From assembly GCA_001780385.1 (NCBI GenBank), contig MFGW01000236.1, forward strand, positions 1-10,798: a stretch of DNA of 10,798 bases. Direction: 5' to 3'. The number at the start of each line of letters is the position of its first letter. Position 1 is the stretch's first letter. Of the stretch, positions 1-6,604 are shown piece after piece. The notes beneath the pieces were generated by a model. The model was not told the origin of the DNA. It did no database searches and saw only the letters and a list, made by a program, of their open reading frames with translations. A program made the translations under genes and the position numbers. The stretch is from Candidatus Fischerbacteria bacterium RBG_13_37_8 (lineage in GTDB: Bacteria > Acidobacteriota > HRBIN11 > MFGW01).

Positions 1-52
1 CGTAATACTTAAGACCGTTCTTGCTATTATAATGTAGTATTTCTAAATGCAT
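1..52 (-). CDS. 5' end of an unidentified minus-strand gene, running off the left edge
   Basis: An ATG at 52-50 opens a frame of 17 codons that is still open at base 1 (MHLEILHYNSKNGLKYY). No Shine-Dalgarno sequence is present. The start is instead supported by a promoter at 87-59 (TTGACA, 17-base spacer, TATAGT) whose expected first transcribed base is the A of this ATG, so the message would be leaderless. The short basic, aromatic N-terminus is reminiscent of the start of some IS4/IS1634-type transposases, but 17 residues are too few to assign a family, and this is only a suggestion. The nearest plus-strand gene starts about 185 bases away and diverges from it. Confidence 0.45.
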   Translation of the reverse strand, partial: MHLEILHYNSKNGLKYY

Positions 53-58
53 GGCTTC

Positions 59-87
59 ACTATACTATAAATAAAATGCAATGTCAA
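59..87 (-). promoter_or_regulatory. sigma70-type promoter for the left-edge gene
   Basis: Read on the minus strand, TTGACA lies at 87-82 and TATAGT at 64-59, separated by exactly 17 bases. This matches the consensus at 11 of 12 positions. A second TATAGT overlaps at 69-64 but would leave only 12 bases of spacer. Counting the usual six bases after the -10 box puts the transcription start at about base 52, the first base of the ATG. Confidence 0.6.
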
Positions 88-236
88 GAGTTAAAAGCAA
101 GAAATGTTGCAATTACATGGCTACAAATGAAATAATAATCAACCATCTATTGCTGATCCTGACAGTATTACCTCTATGTTTTATGTAGTGAACTTAAGTT
201 ATAGCAGGAATAGAAGAATCATATACAATAAGGCGC

Positions 237-695
237 TTGTGCAAGCTCCTTGAACATTCAAACTCTAATGTCAAAATTGAAGCCATTGAGTTACTATATG
301 AGCTAAAAAGCCCATTTTCAATAGGAATTTTTAAAAAACATTTGTTGAAGGAGAATGAAGAGCCGGATGTTAGATATTGGCTGGTTTTTGCATTATGCAA
401 ATTTGGAACAGAAGAAGCTTTTGAAGCAATATCACAGGCTTTAAGGGATGAAAATGAAGTTTTATTGATGCTGGCAATAAGGAATGCGTTCGATACATTT
501 ACTAAAAATGAGCTCAAAGAAAAAATAAAGATTCTATGCGAAGTATGCTTTTCCAATGATAATGCACATGGTGAATTAATTATAAAAAAATTGTATCAAT
601 CAATTACAAAGGACAAAAAAATTAAATTTGCTCTCCTTAAAGAAATCGATAAAAAATATAAAAATAAGAAAAAAATATTTGGAAAATACATTTAA
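237..695 (+). CDS. short HEAT-like repeat protein, possibly missing its N-terminus
   Basis: The product is an all-helical protein of 152 residues if it starts at the TTG at 237. Its first two-thirds show the HEAT/PBS-lyase-like pattern of paired helices separated by charged turns (CKLLEHSNSNVKIEAIELL, then DVRYWLVFALCKFGTEEA). The C-terminal third is very rich in lysine. Such repeats usually serve as protein-binding scaffolds; no partner or catalytic residues are visible. The start is unconvincing: no Shine-Dalgarno sequence lies near 237, and the frame is open from 198 with coding-like residues (IEESYTIRRL) but no earlier ordinary start codon. The gene may therefore be a 5'-truncated remnant, or its real start may have been lost to a frameshift. 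It ends 16 bases before the lipoprotein start at 712. Base composition is very AT-rich (13 G+C among bases 601-660). Confidence 0.5.
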   Translation: MCKLLEHSNSNVKIEAIELLYELKSPFSIGIFKKHLLKENEEPDVRYWLVFALCKFGTEEAFEAISQALRDENEVLLMLAIRNAFDTFTKNELKEKIKILCEVCFSNDNAHGELIIKKLYQSITKDKKIKFALLKEIDKKYKNKKKIFGKYI

Positions 696-711
696 ACGCA
701 AGGGGGTGCGT

Positions 712-2291
712 ATGAAAGGAAAAACTACAAAAGGCAAAATTTCATTTTTCTTATTGATAGCACTATCTTTTATTATTCTGTGCAATTCATGCTCAAGCAG
801 CAAGGATAATCCCGCAAATACCACCGCTAAAAAGAATAATCACGTGAATAGCGAAATAACCAAAATTGCCGATGCTATTGTTCCTGAGGCAGGAAAGATA
901 ATGTCATCGTGGACAGGAAAATCGGGAAAATTATTGCTTATCTTCGAAGAAAATCATATGTCGCGTTGTGGGCAAGTAGAAATGGCATTAATGCTTACCA
1001 GATTACACGATCTTTATAAGGTGAACATCATCGCGTTGGAAGGAGCTTTTTCGACAGGTAAAAATATTGATGCGAAATGGTTCCATAATTTAACGGATAG
1101 TAAAACGAGAGAAGATACCGCTCTTACTCTATTGAAAGAAGGTGAAATCAATGCTGCTGAATTCATGGCTATAGCTTTTCCTGATGTGAAAGTTTATGGA
1201 GTGAAAATGAAGCTGAATATACATTTGATATGAGTCAATTAAATGAAAGCGCAGTTGCGATATACCTTTTTGCTATTGGAGAAAAATTATTTCCCAGGGA
1301 TGAGGAAAAAGTTGCACATTTAAACGGATTGATTGAAAAACTTGATGCAATTACAGAAGAAAAAGAAAAGCAACAAAAAATGAAGGAGATAATGGAGTAT
1401 GTCATGGGAGAAAATTCCTGGACTAAGGAGCGATATAAAATTGTGAGCGACCTGAAATCTAGTTACTCGATAGAGCAAAATCTTACTTTATTACAGGAGA
1501 TCAAAGCAAAAGCCAAAGAACTTGATGTGCAGACTGGCGAATACGAAAAGGATTTTAATAAATTAATAGAATTTTATCAAAAAGCAGCTCAAAGAACATT
1601 TACTATAGTAGATAAAACAATGCAGCTATATAATTTGAATCAAGGGGACATTATTCCATTGTCATTGGGTGCTGCCCATACAGAAAGAGCAATAACATTA
1701 CTTAAAAGCAAAGAGATCTCATATGTAGTGATCAAAGCCAATTCTTTCAGCCTTGATAAAGATCCAAGCTTTCTGTCTGTGGAAGCTTATCAACGCAAGC
1801 ATGATAAGCTATCTGTGGATGATAAAGGTTTATTGGGTTCATTTCTTGATACAAGATGGAAACCTCCAATAGTACTAGAACGAGTATGGTTTAAACAAAA
1901 ATCAGAGCTAATATATATTACTACGATAATAGCTAGGGAAGCAGCAAGTGGCGGAATACCGCCTTTTGACAATATCAAGGATGAGATCAGCAAACTTAAT
2001 TACATCACAATTGATAAACAGTCTTTGAAGATAGATAATGGAGAAGTAATTTTTAAGGTAATGGGGCTAGGAGAGAATCGATGGACTATATGGGTACGAG
2101 CAGCAGTCATATCACCGGAAAAACAAGAGTCTCTGGAAGAAAGAATCAAGAAGATATTGGATGAAGTTAAAAAAAATGAAGATGTCTCCAAAAAAAAAGG
2201 AGAATTGGAAATAAAGAAAGTAGCTAATAATACAATAGCTGCATACTCATCAAATAGAAGCGCAATAATGAACATAAGAATCAGCGGCTGA
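712..2291 (+). pseudogene. ChaN/TraB/Tiki-like lipoprotein gene split by a frameshift near 1203
   Basis: The start at 712 follows a strong AGGGGG (701-706) with a six-base gap. The first 27 residues form a basic stretch, a hydrophobic core and ILCNSC, an imperfect lipobox, so the product would be an exported lipoprotein of about 525 residues. The first reading frame stops at 1231-1233. A second frame carries on to 2291 and is already open before its ATG at 1230. Reading across a one-base loss in GTGAAAATG near 1203 gives the smooth protein VYGV-ENEAEYTFD, so this is one broken gene. Motifs: EENH (residues 79-82) followed by IIALEGAF, then a charged coiled-coil-like middle, and SLGAAHT about 146 residues into the second frame. 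A paired early E-x-x-H and late G-x-x-H-T fits the EreA/ChaN/TraB/Tiki superfamily, whose members include haem-binding proteins and metal-dependent hydrolases. The substrate is unknown. Sequencing error is an alternative explanation for the shift. Confidence 0.72.
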
Positions 2292-2725
2292 TCAATACAT
2301 TTACGAATCCCAAATGCCAGGTTTCAGCTCATGTAGTCATTGAAAGGGATGGTAGTCTTATCCAGATGGTGCCATTTAATAGAATTGCCTGGCATGCAGG
2401 ACAAAGTTAATGGGATGCTTTGACGGACTTGAATCGTCATTCAATAGGGATCGAGTTGGTAAATGCCGGAAAATTGGAAAAATGTGGAGAAAAATGGAAA
2501 GCATGGTTTGGCGCTTATTATGATATTTCTGAAGTGATTGTTGCAATGCATAAGAATGAAATTCAAAGTGCTGGCTGGCAGATATACAGCACCGAACAAA
2601 TCGAAACTGCCATTGAGCTTTGCAGTCTATTAGTGCAACATTATTACAATGATGATATGGATTTAAAAAATGTAAAAGTATTTATTCTCGATAATTACTC
2701 TCATTCATCGCTTATACTATTATGA
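2288..2725 (+). pseudogene. remnant of an AmpD-type N-acetylmuramoyl-L-alanine amidase (Amidase_2)
   Basis: From 2288 the frame reads INTFTNPKCQVSAHVVIERDG, then IQMVPFNRIAWHAGQS, a stop at 2408-2410, then WDALTDLNRHSIGIELVNAG. This order (VSAH, RDG, AWHAG, N-x-x-SIGIEL) is the core of the Amidase_2 fold, zinc enzymes that cut the amide bond between muramic acid and the stem peptide. The N-terminal zinc-binding histidine region (usually HxT) is absent, because the frame is closed by TAG at 2255-2257. The C-terminal GHxDIxPGRKxDPG region, with the other two zinc ligands, is also absent: the frame ends KNVKVFILDNYSHSS. The remnant touches the end of the preceding lipoprotein gene, whose last residues (AAYSSNRSAIMN) could be the start of the same amidase domain after a small frame-changing deletion. 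The product cannot be active as encoded. Confidence 0.82.
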
Positions 2726-2756
2726 TGATTTAAAATCATGAATACTACAATATTTA

Positions 2757-4598
2757 TTAAAAAGGATTAATATGTTTTTCTGCCAAAATAAACCAGGCAG
2801 TAGCACCCACATGAAGTCTTTTATAATAAAGCCATGGAGAGCCATCCGGTAAATCAAGACCTGTTGTAAGACCATCCTTGTTTGCAGCGGGAAAACCTCC
2901 CGATGCATCTTGCATTCCTCTTAGAAAACTGACAAGCAAATCACCTTTTTCTGTTTGGCCTACATAATAATAAGCAGCCGCCATTTGTGCCGTCCCTTCT
3001 AACCAGATACCATCGCAGTCTTGATTAAAATCAAATCCGTTGCCTACTTTGAGGTGATTTTCAGCATAGGTTAACGCTTTTATATATTTTAAGCTTTCCG
3101 TTCCAAGAGCCAGTAAAGCCCAGGCTTGAACATCTACAGGAATAACAGATTTATTGATCGTTGTGCCGTCATCAAGTGTACCAATCCAGAACTTCCCATC
3201 ATTTTTATCCCACATGGAAAGAAAAAATTTCCTGGCATGCAGTGCTCTTTCGTACCATTTTTTCTCACCAGTTATAAAATATAATTTTCTGAAAGCTGAA
3301 TATAGATCAATATTATGCTCTGTGGATTTGTACATAAGTTTTATTTGGCCAGGCTTTTCCCATCCTTGAAAGCCTCCTGTGTAACCCCCGTTTCCTCGTG
3401 CATCCCGGCAATTACTTTCAACCCATTGACCAAAATCTCTGACGGCATCAAGATATTGGTTTTCTCCAGCGACTTCATAGAATGCTATAAGTGCCAGCAT
3501 TGCCCATGCCACATTTCCAGTCGCAGTACTCACTTGGTATTCATCTTCTAACCATTTCTCTTGACATTTATCATACCAACCAGGCATTCTTGCTGTATTA
3601 ATCTTACCATTAGGAATCCAACCAGGCCAGAGGATGAGATCGCCTCCTTGATAAGCATTGCGAATCCTGTTATCTTCAAAATAGCGGTCATGTTTTTGAG
3701 CATATACTAACGCATCTGCAATGAGCCTCGCTCTTTTAAGATCTCCTGAAGCAAGAAATGCTATGAGTGCTACGCTATTGTCATATGTGAATGCAGCATT
3801 GCGCATTATCATATCGAAATCTTGATTTGATTTTTTCGTTTTATAGCTTATTGAAAAACGAGGTTCATGTAGCTTGGCTTTATCAAATTTAATATCATCA
3901 AGGTAGAAAGTAATATCCGAGAAACTATTTTTGAATGCATTAGTAGCCCACCCGAAACCTCCAAGCACATAACTGATATCCTTGCCCGTCAAATCTATTG
4001 TGTATTGAGTCCAATCGGGCTTAAGCGTGAGATAACCTAGCGTTAGTTTATTAGCTGAATCAGGATAAGGCATAGGAGGATTCTTTCCTACTCCAAAAGC
4101 AAAAAATTCTACTTGCTCTCCACCTTGCGCTCCTTTAGCCCAAAAAGTGATTCGTGTAGCGCGCTGAAGATTTATCCCAGCATCAGGATAATCACCCCAA
4201 TTCGGACTTGGCTGCGTTTCATCTCCTTGAAGCACACCATTCATGAAATACCACCCACCCCAATTATTATAGGGATAAGGCATTGACAAAAATGATGCTT
4301 TTATGCAGTTCACACCTTCATACTGTTGTACCTCAACATAAGCTTCATCCATGTCAGGTACATCATCTTCGCCTCCTGGTCCAAAAAATTTTCCTCTTGC
4401 TACAAAATGATTTCCCGCTGCATTAGCATCGGTGTATACATTAAAACTTTTGTGATATTGATCAAGCATCATTGATAACCAATTGAGAGTTGGATCAAAA
4501 CCATCTTCCTCGCTTTCCTTCACATAATTCTCGCTAAATAAAAGGCTACCCATCAAAAATATTAAACAAACTTTGATTACTAAGATAATTCTTGCCAC
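2757..4598 (-). CDS. secreted six-hairpin glycosidase-like protein with N-terminal carbohydrate-binding-like domain
   Basis: A 613-residue protein that appears intact. Residues 1-22 form a Sec-type signal peptide (hydrophobic core ILVIKVCLIFLMGSLL). Residues about 60-240 look like a beta-sandwich carbohydrate-binding module: GGWYFMNGVL, TRITFWAKG, DWTQYTIDLTG, and the typical end strand ITFYLDDIKFD. Residues about 260-613 show the repeated helix pairs of an (alpha/alpha)6 barrel: TYDNSVALIAFLASGD (271-286), TGNVAWAMLALIAFYEVAG, STEHNIDLYSAFRKLYFITG (425-444), PVDVQAWALLALG, IWLEGTAQMAAAYYYVG (531-547) and HVGATAWFILAE. Candidate active-site acids are Asp273, Glu427, Asp431 and Glu534, suggested only by their place in these conserved-looking blocks. 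I infer a periplasmic or extracellular polysaccharide-processing role and cannot assign a GH family. The start is the GTG at 4598-4596: a stop lies just upstream in frame, and the first internal ATG (residue 16) would delete most of the signal peptide. No Shine-Dalgarno sequence is present, and the promoter position implies a leaderless message. Confidence 0.85.
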   Translation of the reverse strand: MARIILVIKVCLIFLMGSLLFSENYVKESEEDGFDPTLNWLSMMLDQYHKSFNVYTDANAAGNHFVARGKFFGPGGEDDVPDMDEAYVEVQQYEGVNCIKASFLSMPYPYNNWGGWYFMNGVLQGDETQPSPNWGDYPDAGINLQRATRITFWAKGAQGGEQVEFFAFGVGKNPPMPYPDSANKLTLGYLTLKPDWTQYTIDLTGKDISYVLGGFGWATNAFKNSFSDITFYLDDIKFDKAKLHEPRFSISYKTKKSNQDFDMIMRNAAFTYDNSVALIAFLASGDLKRARLIADALVYAQKHDRYFEDNRIRNAYQGGDLILWPGWIPNGKINTARMPGWYDKCQEKWLEDEYQVSTATGNVAWAMLALIAFYEVAGENQYLDAVRDFGQWVESNCRDARGNGGYTGGFQGWEKPGQIKLMYKSTEHNIDLYSAFRKLYFITGEKKWYERALHARKFFLSMWDKNDGKFWIGTLDDGTTINKSVIPVDVQAWALLALGTESLKYIKALTYAENHLKVGNGFDFNQDCDGIWLEGTAQMAAAYYYVGQTEKGDLLVSFLRGMQDASGGFPAANKDGLTTGLDLPDGSPWLYYKRLHVGATAWFILAEKHINPF

Positions 4599-4603
4599 AT
4601 TCT

Positions 4604-4632
4604 ATTATAAAGACATAATTGCTAATTGTCAA
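4604..4632 (-). promoter_or_regulatory. perfect-consensus sigma70-type promoter for the six-hairpin protein gene
   Basis: On the minus strand TTGACA lies at 4632-4627 and TATAAT at 4609-4604 with exactly 17 bases between, matching 12 of 12 consensus positions. The -10 box ends only five bases before the GTG start, so transcription should begin at about 4598-4597, on the start codon itself. An ATG at 4600-4598 overlaps the GTG but is in another frame. Confidence 0.6.
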
Positions 4633-4698
4633 TATTTATGAAATTATAATGAATATTATTTTGCAGCCAAACATATTTCCAATTGCTAATTTCTTGTT

Positions 4699-4746
4699 TG
4701 TTGAACAACATCCCTGATCCTTTGCCTTTCTAATGTAGCACATTAG
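4699..4746. promoter_or_regulatory. two dyads between divergent promoters, operator candidates
   Basis: CTAATGT-AGC-ACATTAG at 4730-4746 is a perfect 7-bp inverted repeat with a three-base centre. A smaller one, TGTTG-AA-CAACA, lies at 4699-4710. Both sit in the 338-base gap (4599-4936) between two divergently transcribed genes for secreted proteins, between their promoters, where a shared regulator could bind. No gene for such a regulator is in the window. Dyads of this size can also arise by chance in AT-rich DNA. Confidence 0.3.
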
Positions 4747-4810
4747 TTATTGCAAGCTCAATAAATTAGTATGCTATTGTTCTTTCAATATAACAGCTTT
4801 TAATAAGCAC

Positions 4811-4839
4811 TTGACTTGTTTTACCGTAATTGTTACAAT
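4811..4839 (+). promoter_or_regulatory. sigma70-type promoter for the PPC/repeat protein gene
   Basis: TTGACT at 4811-4816 and TACAAT at 4834-4839 are separated by 17 bases, matching 10 of 12 consensus positions. The expected transcription start is near 4846, leaving a leader of about 90 bases that contains a six-codon ORF before the main start at 4937. A TATAAT at 4852-4857 has no good -35 partner. Confidence 0.5.
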
Positions 4840-4912
4840 ATATATATACATTATAATGATATTAGTAAGCAATTATTATTTCCTTTGAAAGTACAAATTT
4901 GAGGAGTAATTA

Positions 4913-4933
4913 ATGAGTGACTTGAGGTGGTAA
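4913..4933 (+). CDS. six-codon leader ORF upstream of the PPC/repeat protein
   Basis: GAGGAG (4901-4906), a six-base gap and ATG at 4913 open a frame encoding MSDLRW, which stops with TAA at 4931-4933, three bases before the next ATG. The Shine-Dalgarno sequence of the main gene (GAGGTGG, 4924-4930) lies inside this tiny frame, so ribosomes translating it would cover, then reach, that site. This layout fits translational coupling or a leader peptide. The peptide itself shows no attenuator-like run of a single amino acid. It may equally be a chance product of two SD-like sequences. Confidence 0.3.
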   Translation: MSDLRW

Positions 4934-4936
4934 ATA

Positions 4937-6112
4937 ATGCAAAAAATATTGCTATATTCAATATTATTTAATTCATTATTGTTCATTTTTGTACCATATC
5001 AAATTCAGCCTGAGGAACAACCGTCTTCAACAAAAATGAACACTCCACGTCTTATATCCAAATTCATAGAAAATAACTATGCACCGATCTATTACGCTGT
5101 TCCTCCTAATAATAACTGTGCAGAGGCAATTTCTGTGAGCAATGGAACATATTATGGTGATACAAGTACAGCCACACCGGACGGTGTATCTGCTTGTGAT
5201 AATTCATCACCTCCACTGGATGTATGGTATAAATATTCCGCAACAGCAACGGGTTTAATTGTGATAAATACATTTGATTCATATTACGACACAATGTTAT
5301 CGGTATATGCCAACTGCCCTGGCAACGAGGAAAATGAATTAGTGTGTAATGATGATTGCGGTAGCATGCATTCCTGCTTATCTTTTTACGCACAGGCAGG
5401 AAAAGATTATCTGATAAGAGTAAGTGGTTTTAACGGGAATTCTGGATTGTATACATTAACAATTAGTAAACCGGGCTCCATTTCAGGCACTGTAACTACA
5501 TCTATTCCATTACAACCTGTCCCCATCGCAAATGTCGATATTTATTTATATAATTCCGATGGAATGTGGATAGCAAGTGCATTAACAAACACTCAAGGAA
5601 ACTACACACTTGCAGAGCTAAATCCTGGCAATTATTTAGTCGTCACAGCAAATGATAATAATTACATTGATGAACTTTATAATGATATAACATGTGAACC
5701 GTGGTGTAATCCGCTCGCTGGCATTCCCATTGTTGTTCTAGAGGATCAAGATACCCCAAATATTAATTTTGAGCTTACCCCTGGCGGCCTCATAACAGGT
5801 TATGTAAAAGAATCCGCAACCGCATTACCTATTCCTGATGCTTTAGTTGATATATATGACTCAAATGGAAATTGGAAAACATACGGAATAGCAGACTCTT
5901 CAGGATTCTATTTTTCCAGGCATCCATTGGTAACAGGAAATTATTACGCACTGACCAGGACTGCCGGAAATTATTTAGATGAAGTCTACAATAATATACC
6001 GTGTGAACCTTCATGCGATCCTACTACTGGAACGCCTATCTCTCTTGTTGCTGGGCAAAATAAACCTAATATTAATTTCAATCTTAATCAGGGAGTATCT
6101 TTGGCTCAGTAG
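4937..6112 (+). CDS. secreted PPC-like domain protein with carboxypeptidase-regulatory-like repeats, truncated by a frameshift
   Basis: The 391-residue product starts at the ATG after GAGGTGG (six-base gap). Residues 1-24 are a hydrophobic signal peptide. Residues about 57-176 resemble the PPC (pre-peptidase C-terminal) beta-sandwich: NNNCAEAISVSNGTYYGDT, LDVWYKYSATATGLIVI, FDSYYDTMLSVYANC, CNDDCG, KDYLIRVSGFNGNSGLYTL. Several cysteines here could form disulfides. Residues 180-281 and 283-384 are two copies of a carboxypeptidase-regulatory/CnaB-like repeat, each with NVDIYLYNSDG or LVDIYDSNG, a G-x-Y strand, Y-[IL]-D-E-[LV]-YN-[DN]-I, CEP-x-C, and PNINF. Such proteins are normally exported and act as adhesive or structural surface parts; no catalytic residues are seen. 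The stop at 6110-6112 seems accidental, because a third repeat continues in the next frame, so the original protein was longer. The shortened product could still be made and secreted. The gene diverges from the six-hairpin protein gene. Confidence 0.75.
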   Translation: MQKILLYSILFNSLLFIFVPYQIQPEEQPSSTKMNTPRLISKFIENNYAPIYYAVPPNNNCAEAISVSNGTYYGDTSTATPDGVSACDNSSPPLDVWYKYSATATGLIVINTFDSYYDTMLSVYANCPGNEENELVCNDDCGSMHSCLSFYAQAGKDYLIRVSGFNGNSGLYTLTISKPGSISGTVTTSIPLQPVPIANVDIYLYNSDGMWIASALTNTQGNYTLAELNPGNYLVVTANDNNYIDELYNDITCEPWCNPLAGIPIVVLEDQDTPNINFELTPGGLITGYVKESATALPIPDALVDIYDSNGNWKTYGIADSSGFYFSRHPLVTGNYYALTRTAGNYLDEVYNNIPCEPSCDPTTGTPISLVAGQNKPNINFNLNQGVSLAQ

Positions 6113-6183
6113 CGGCGGTTCCTCATCCTCCAGCATTAGTGAATATATATGACTCAACTGGCAATTACGCAGCAAATAGAATC
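5474..6183 (+). repeat. tandem protein-domain repeats (two full, one partial)
   Basis: Units lie at about 5474-5779 and 5783-6088, each roughly 100 codons, with a partial third at 6094-6183. Shared landmarks are the opening G-[SL]-I-[ST]-G-x-V, the strand DIY-x(2-3)-NG/SDG, the block Y-x-DE-x-YN-x-I followed by CEP-x-C, and the closing PNINF-x-L. The copies have diverged at DNA level, so this is an old domain duplication and not a recent tandem repeat. Confidence 0.65.
6094..6183 (+). pseudogene. out-of-frame remnant of a third repeat
   Basis: In the frame one base on from the preceding gene, 6094 onward reads SIFGSVAAVPHPPALVNIYD followed by STGNYAANRI. This aligns with the start of the earlier repeats (GSISGTV and ALVDIYDSNGNW). 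Restoring one base in CAGGGAGTATC near 6092 joins the frames as NQG-SIFGSV. After about 6183 the resemblance ends, although the frame stays open to 6327 with low-complexity, aromatic-rich sequence. The remnant therefore carries both a frameshift and loss of the rest of the repeat. Confidence 0.6.
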
Positions 6184-6426
6184 ATTTTTAGCTACATTCT
6201 GCAATCATTTAAATTTTCGCAATCTATATTTTTTTTCATAGTGTATACTTTCAATCCCGACATTTTGTATACTTTTAGGAATTATCAAGTCAATGTTTCT
6301 CCTCCCACTAAAACGTACTATCAATAAATCATCAAAATTATTTCAAGATGAGAAAAATGAGGATGCTTGAGATAATATTATTATAAACTCTTAAGAATAC
6401 TCGTTTGTTTATCTTAATGAAATTTT

Positions 6427-6451
6427 GGCAAGGAATTTGCCTTTCTTTTTT
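6427..6451 (+). terminator. weak rho-independent terminator
   Basis: GGCAA (6427-6431), a five-base loop and TTGCC (6437-6441) form a short hairpin followed by TTTC and six T residues. The stem is only 5 bp with three G-C pairs, so efficiency may be modest. Its place, after the repeat-protein region and before the cassette, suits a boundary between transcription units. Confidence 0.45.
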
Positions 6452-6590
6452 ATTCGATATTAAAAATTATTGCTTTAATGTTTCGGCTTTTGTAGTAGTA
6501 GATTATGAATAAAGAACAAATTAGGCATCAAAAATTTTTATTCGGCTGTATAAGAGATATGCATTATTTTAGGCAACATTAAAATACTTG

Positions 6591-6598
6591 AAAGGAGG
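6591..6598 (+). promoter_or_regulatory. strong Shine-Dalgarno sequence of the 796-residue protein gene
   Basis: AAAGGAGG lies six bases before the ATG at 6605, a near-perfect match to the 16S rRNA 3' end. It fixes the start. The genes at 10274 and 10460 carry the same AAGGAGG core, which suggests the cassette is built for strong translation. Confidence 0.75.
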
Positions 6599-6604
6599 CA
6601 AGCA

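Larger units (their letters stand above)
6184..6604. other. gap with no convincing gene
   Basis: This AT-rich stretch separates the decayed repeat-protein gene from the intact four-gene cassette. It contains a weak terminator (6427-6451) and the Shine-Dalgarno sequence of the next gene. I looked for a promoter for the cassette and found only a poor candidate (TATAAG at 6549-6554 without a good -35 box), so the cassette's promoter is not resolved. No inverted repeats or target duplications typical of an insertion sequence are evident. Confidence 0.5.

Noticed and set aside
628..711. Earlier in-frame start (ATT/ATA/ATG region from 628) for the lipoprotein
   Set aside because: It would place 28 residues before the signal peptide and ignore the AGGGGG at 701-706; the ATG at 712 gives a proper lipoprotein signal.
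1230..2291. A separate gene starting at the ATG at 1230 with ATGA coupling
   Set aside because: No ribosome site lies before it, its frame is coding-like upstream of the ATG, and joining it to the upstream frame restores a two-motif protein, so a frameshift is the simpler reading.
2725..2739. Hairpin ATGATTT-A-AAATCAT between the amidase remnant and the convergent six-hairpin gene, as a bidirectional terminator
   Set aside because: The stem is almost all A-T, the loop would be one base, and no T run follows on either strand.
6139..6327. Independent 62-codon gene after the repeat protein
   Set aside because: Its first part is the out-of-frame third repeat, and the rest is low-complexity; there is no Shine-Dalgarno sequence.
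6549..6554. TATAAG as the -10 box of the cassette promoter
   Set aside because: The hexamer 17 bases upstream (CATCAA) does not resemble a -35 box, and no extended -10 is present.
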